This document shows, in pieces, positions 62,457 to 64,000 of a stretch of 64,000 nt of DNA. Position numbers and translations under genes: made by a program. The stretch comes from JANOSH01 sp031415695. GTDB lineage: Bacteria; Actinomycetota; Acidimicrobiia; Acidimicrobiales; Ilumatobacteraceae. Every line of letters begins with the position of its first letter. The first letter of the stretch is position 1. The stretch covers positions 5,443-69,442 of the forward strand of contig JANOSH010000005.1 in assembly GCA_031415695.1 (NCBI GenBank), given 5' to 3'. The notes under the pieces were generated by a model. The model worked only from the letters and a program-made list of their open reading frames with translations, made no database searches and was not told the DNA's origin.

Positions 62457-64000
62457 ATGGGTGTCGAAGTTCGGCTGCTAGGGGCGATTGATGCCTATCG
62501 GGACGGTACGCGGGTCGAGGTGAAAGGCGGTCGGCAGCGAACCCTGTTGGCGTACCTGGCCATGACGCCGGGTCAGCCCCGCTCGATCGACCAGCTTGTC
62601 GAGGTGATGTGGTCCGGCGACGACTTGCCGGCCGAGCCTCGCCAGAACGTGCACACGTACGCCTCGCGGCTACGCAGCGCGCTGGGCGCCGATGCTGTCG
62701 TGGCCCGCGATGGCGGGTATGAACTGGCCGTCGCGCCGATGGATGTCGACGTGGTGCGGTTCGAGGCGATGTTCCGTGAGGCTGGCCAGGCTGGCCTCAC
62801 CGCCGACCGCCGCCTGGAGTTGCTCGACGCTTCGTTGGGCCTCTGGCGCGGTAACGCCTTCGACGGGCTGCACGACGAGGACTGGGTCCGCGTCGACGCG
62901 GTGCGACTTGACGAACTGCGCGCTGTCGCGGTGGATGACCGTGCCCAGGTGCTGCTCGATCTCGGCCGAGCCGCCGATGCGGTGGCCGACCTCGAAGCGG
63001 CCGCCCAGCGTTCGCCGCTGCGTGAACGCACCCACGTGCTGCTCATGACTGCGTTGCACCGGTCGGGCCGCCAAGCCGAGGCGCTGCGGGCGTTCCAGCA
63101 GTTCCGGCACCAACTCGCCACCGACCTCGGGCTCGAACCGGGCGACGAGATCACCGAGCTCGAACGTCGCATAGTGAGCAACGACGCGACGCTGGCCCAT
63201 TCCACTCGCCCGGTCGCGTTGCGCGGGTACACGCTGCTCGAGCGGCTCGGCGAGGGCGCGTTCTCGATCGTGTACCGCGGCACACAACCGTCAGTCGAAC
63301 GTGACGTGGCCATCAAACAGATCCGTTCCGAGCTGGCCAACCGACCCGAGTTCGTGCGCCGCTTCGAGACCGAAGCGCATTTGGTGGCCCGGCTCGAACA
63401 CCCGCACATCGTGCCGTTGTACGACTACTGGCGCGAGCCGGGGTCTGCATACCTCGTGATGCGCTTGCTCAACGGGACACTCGAGGACCGGTTGCTCAAC
63501 GGCCGCCTCGATCCGCCGGAGGTGTTGCGCATGCTGACCCAGGTCGGGTCGGCGTTGGCCGTGGCACACCGGGCCGGGGTCGTACATCGGGACGTGAAGC
63601 CGGCGAACATCTTCTGCGACCGCGAGCAGAACTTCTTCCTCGGCGATTTCGGCATCGCCTTCGAGACCGCCGGCCCCTACCGGCTCGGTGACCTCTCCTC
63701 CGTTGGCTCACCCGCGTACGCGCCACCGGAACAGCTCCGTCGGGAGCCGGTTGGCCCGTCTGCGGACGTCTACGGGCTTGCGGTCGTCGTGTACGAGTCG
63801 CTCACGGGCGAGCTCCCCTTCCCCGGTGCGCGCAGCCAGGCCGACCTGCTGCGCCGCCGACTCAACGAGCCGCTCCCGTCCATCCGTTCGCTGCGGACTG
63901 ACGTCCCTGCTGGGCTCGACGACGTGCTCGCGCGAGCCACGGCCCGCGACCCTGGCGACCGCTACCTCACCGTCGACGACATGATCGACGCCTGCCGCGC
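62457..64000 (+). CDS. Second SARP/BTAD-Ser/Thr kinase protein (3' end outside window)
   Basis: 514 codons are visible from ATG 62457; two in-frame ATGs upstream (62421, 62442) are less likely, as homology with the first copy begins at VEVRLLGAIDAYRDG. Winged helix (RQNVHTYASRLRSALGADAV), activation domain, and kinase with LGEGAFSIVYRG, VAIKQI, HRDVKPANIF, GDFGIAFE and GSPAYAPPEQL. The frame stays open through the point where the first copy is broken. An nSTAND1 and propeller region probably follows outside the window. Confidence 0.9.
   Translation, partial: MGVEVRLLGAIDAYRDGTRVEVKGGRQRTLLAYLAMTPGQPRSIDQLVEVMWSGDDLPAEPRQNVHTYASRLRSALGADAVVARDGGYELAVAPMDVDVVRFEAMFREAGQAGLTADRRLELLDASLGLWRGNAFDGLHDEDWVRVDAVRLDELRAVAVDDRAQVLLDLGRAADAVADLEAAAQRSPLRERTHVLLMTALHRSGRQAEALRAFQQFRHQLATDLGLEPGDEITELERRIVSNDATLAHSTRPVALRGYTLLERLGEGAFSIVYRGTQPSVERDVAIKQIRSELANRPEFVRRFETEAHLVARLEHPHIVPLYDYWREPGSAYLVMRLLNGTLEDRLLNGRLDPPEVLRMLTQVGSALAVAHRAGVVHRDVKPANIFCDREQNFFLGDFGIAFETAGPYRLGDLSSVGSPAYAPPEQLRREPVGPSADVYGLAVVVYESLTGELPFPGARSQADLLRRRLNEPLPSIRSLRTDVPAGLDDVLARATARDPGDRYLTVDDMIDACR

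Overview
The window is high-GC bacterial DNA with dense, often overlapping genes. I infer an actinomycete, probably class Acidimicrobiia. The signs are a LivH-LivM fusion, SARP/STAND regulators, CaiB/acyl-CoA/P450 gene runs, Thr/Ser-rich secreted proteins, and many genes whose start codon lies 6-7 nt behind a TANNNT -10 box (leaderless transcripts). No rRNA, CRISPR array or complete tRNA was seen.

Layout. 1-2.1 kb: a class III cyclase-ATPase regulator running off the left edge. 2.4-9.0 kb: a decayed integrative element. It holds a kinase gene cut short, the 3' half of a tRNA-Glu (probable att site), a broken tyrosine recombinase, a NYN nuclease, a MobF relaxase scrap, a truncated hipBA pair, a GNAT gene, a broken AAA ATPase and an intact-looking VapBC pair. 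9.0-14.4 kb: TetR divergent from a carotenoid oxygenase, then a LivHM fusion permease with its binding lipoprotein but no ATPase genes. 14.5-19.2 kb: a secreted GH17 protein with three repeat domains, an acyltransferase and a membrane glycosyltransferase. 19.2-24.3 kb: TauD dioxygenase, CorA, CaiB-type CoA-transferase, P450 and an unusual SDR. 24.5-27.9 kb: an LPETG-anchored protein with an MBOAT/AlgX-like polysaccharide acetylation pair. 27.9-29.1 kb: an acyl-CoA-dehydrogenase-fold monooxygenase. 29.3-33.4 kb: a SNF2 helicase, a small partner and two DUF202 membrane proteins. 33.4-35.0 kb: two lipoproteins, one an esterase. 35.0-38.2 kb: CoA-transferase, nitronate monooxygenase and enoyl-CoA hydratase. 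38.3-42.9 kb: NlpC/P60 hydrolase, ParDE, an acyl-CoA ligase pseudogene and a double SnoaL protein. 42.9-52.5 kb: CoxE- and CoxD-like factors, an amine-oxidase-like flavoenzyme, a large secreted protein, and a form II CoxM-CoxL-CoxS molybdenum hydroxylase.

52.7-64.0 kb is the most unusual part. An FHA-cyclase is divergent from a very large SARP / Ser-Thr kinase / nSTAND1 ATPase / membrane segment / beta-propeller protein that is split by a single-base insertion near 55213 and probably again near 58000. A second SARP-kinase copy starts at 62457 and runs off the right edge. Between the two copies lie an ATPase-nuclease gene with a perfect palindromic operator, three small unknown genes and a Fic remnant. 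I propose that the kinase and the FHA-cyclase are signalling partners; this is inference.

Coordinates of ordinary genes come from start and stop codons. Pseudogene edges are approximate.
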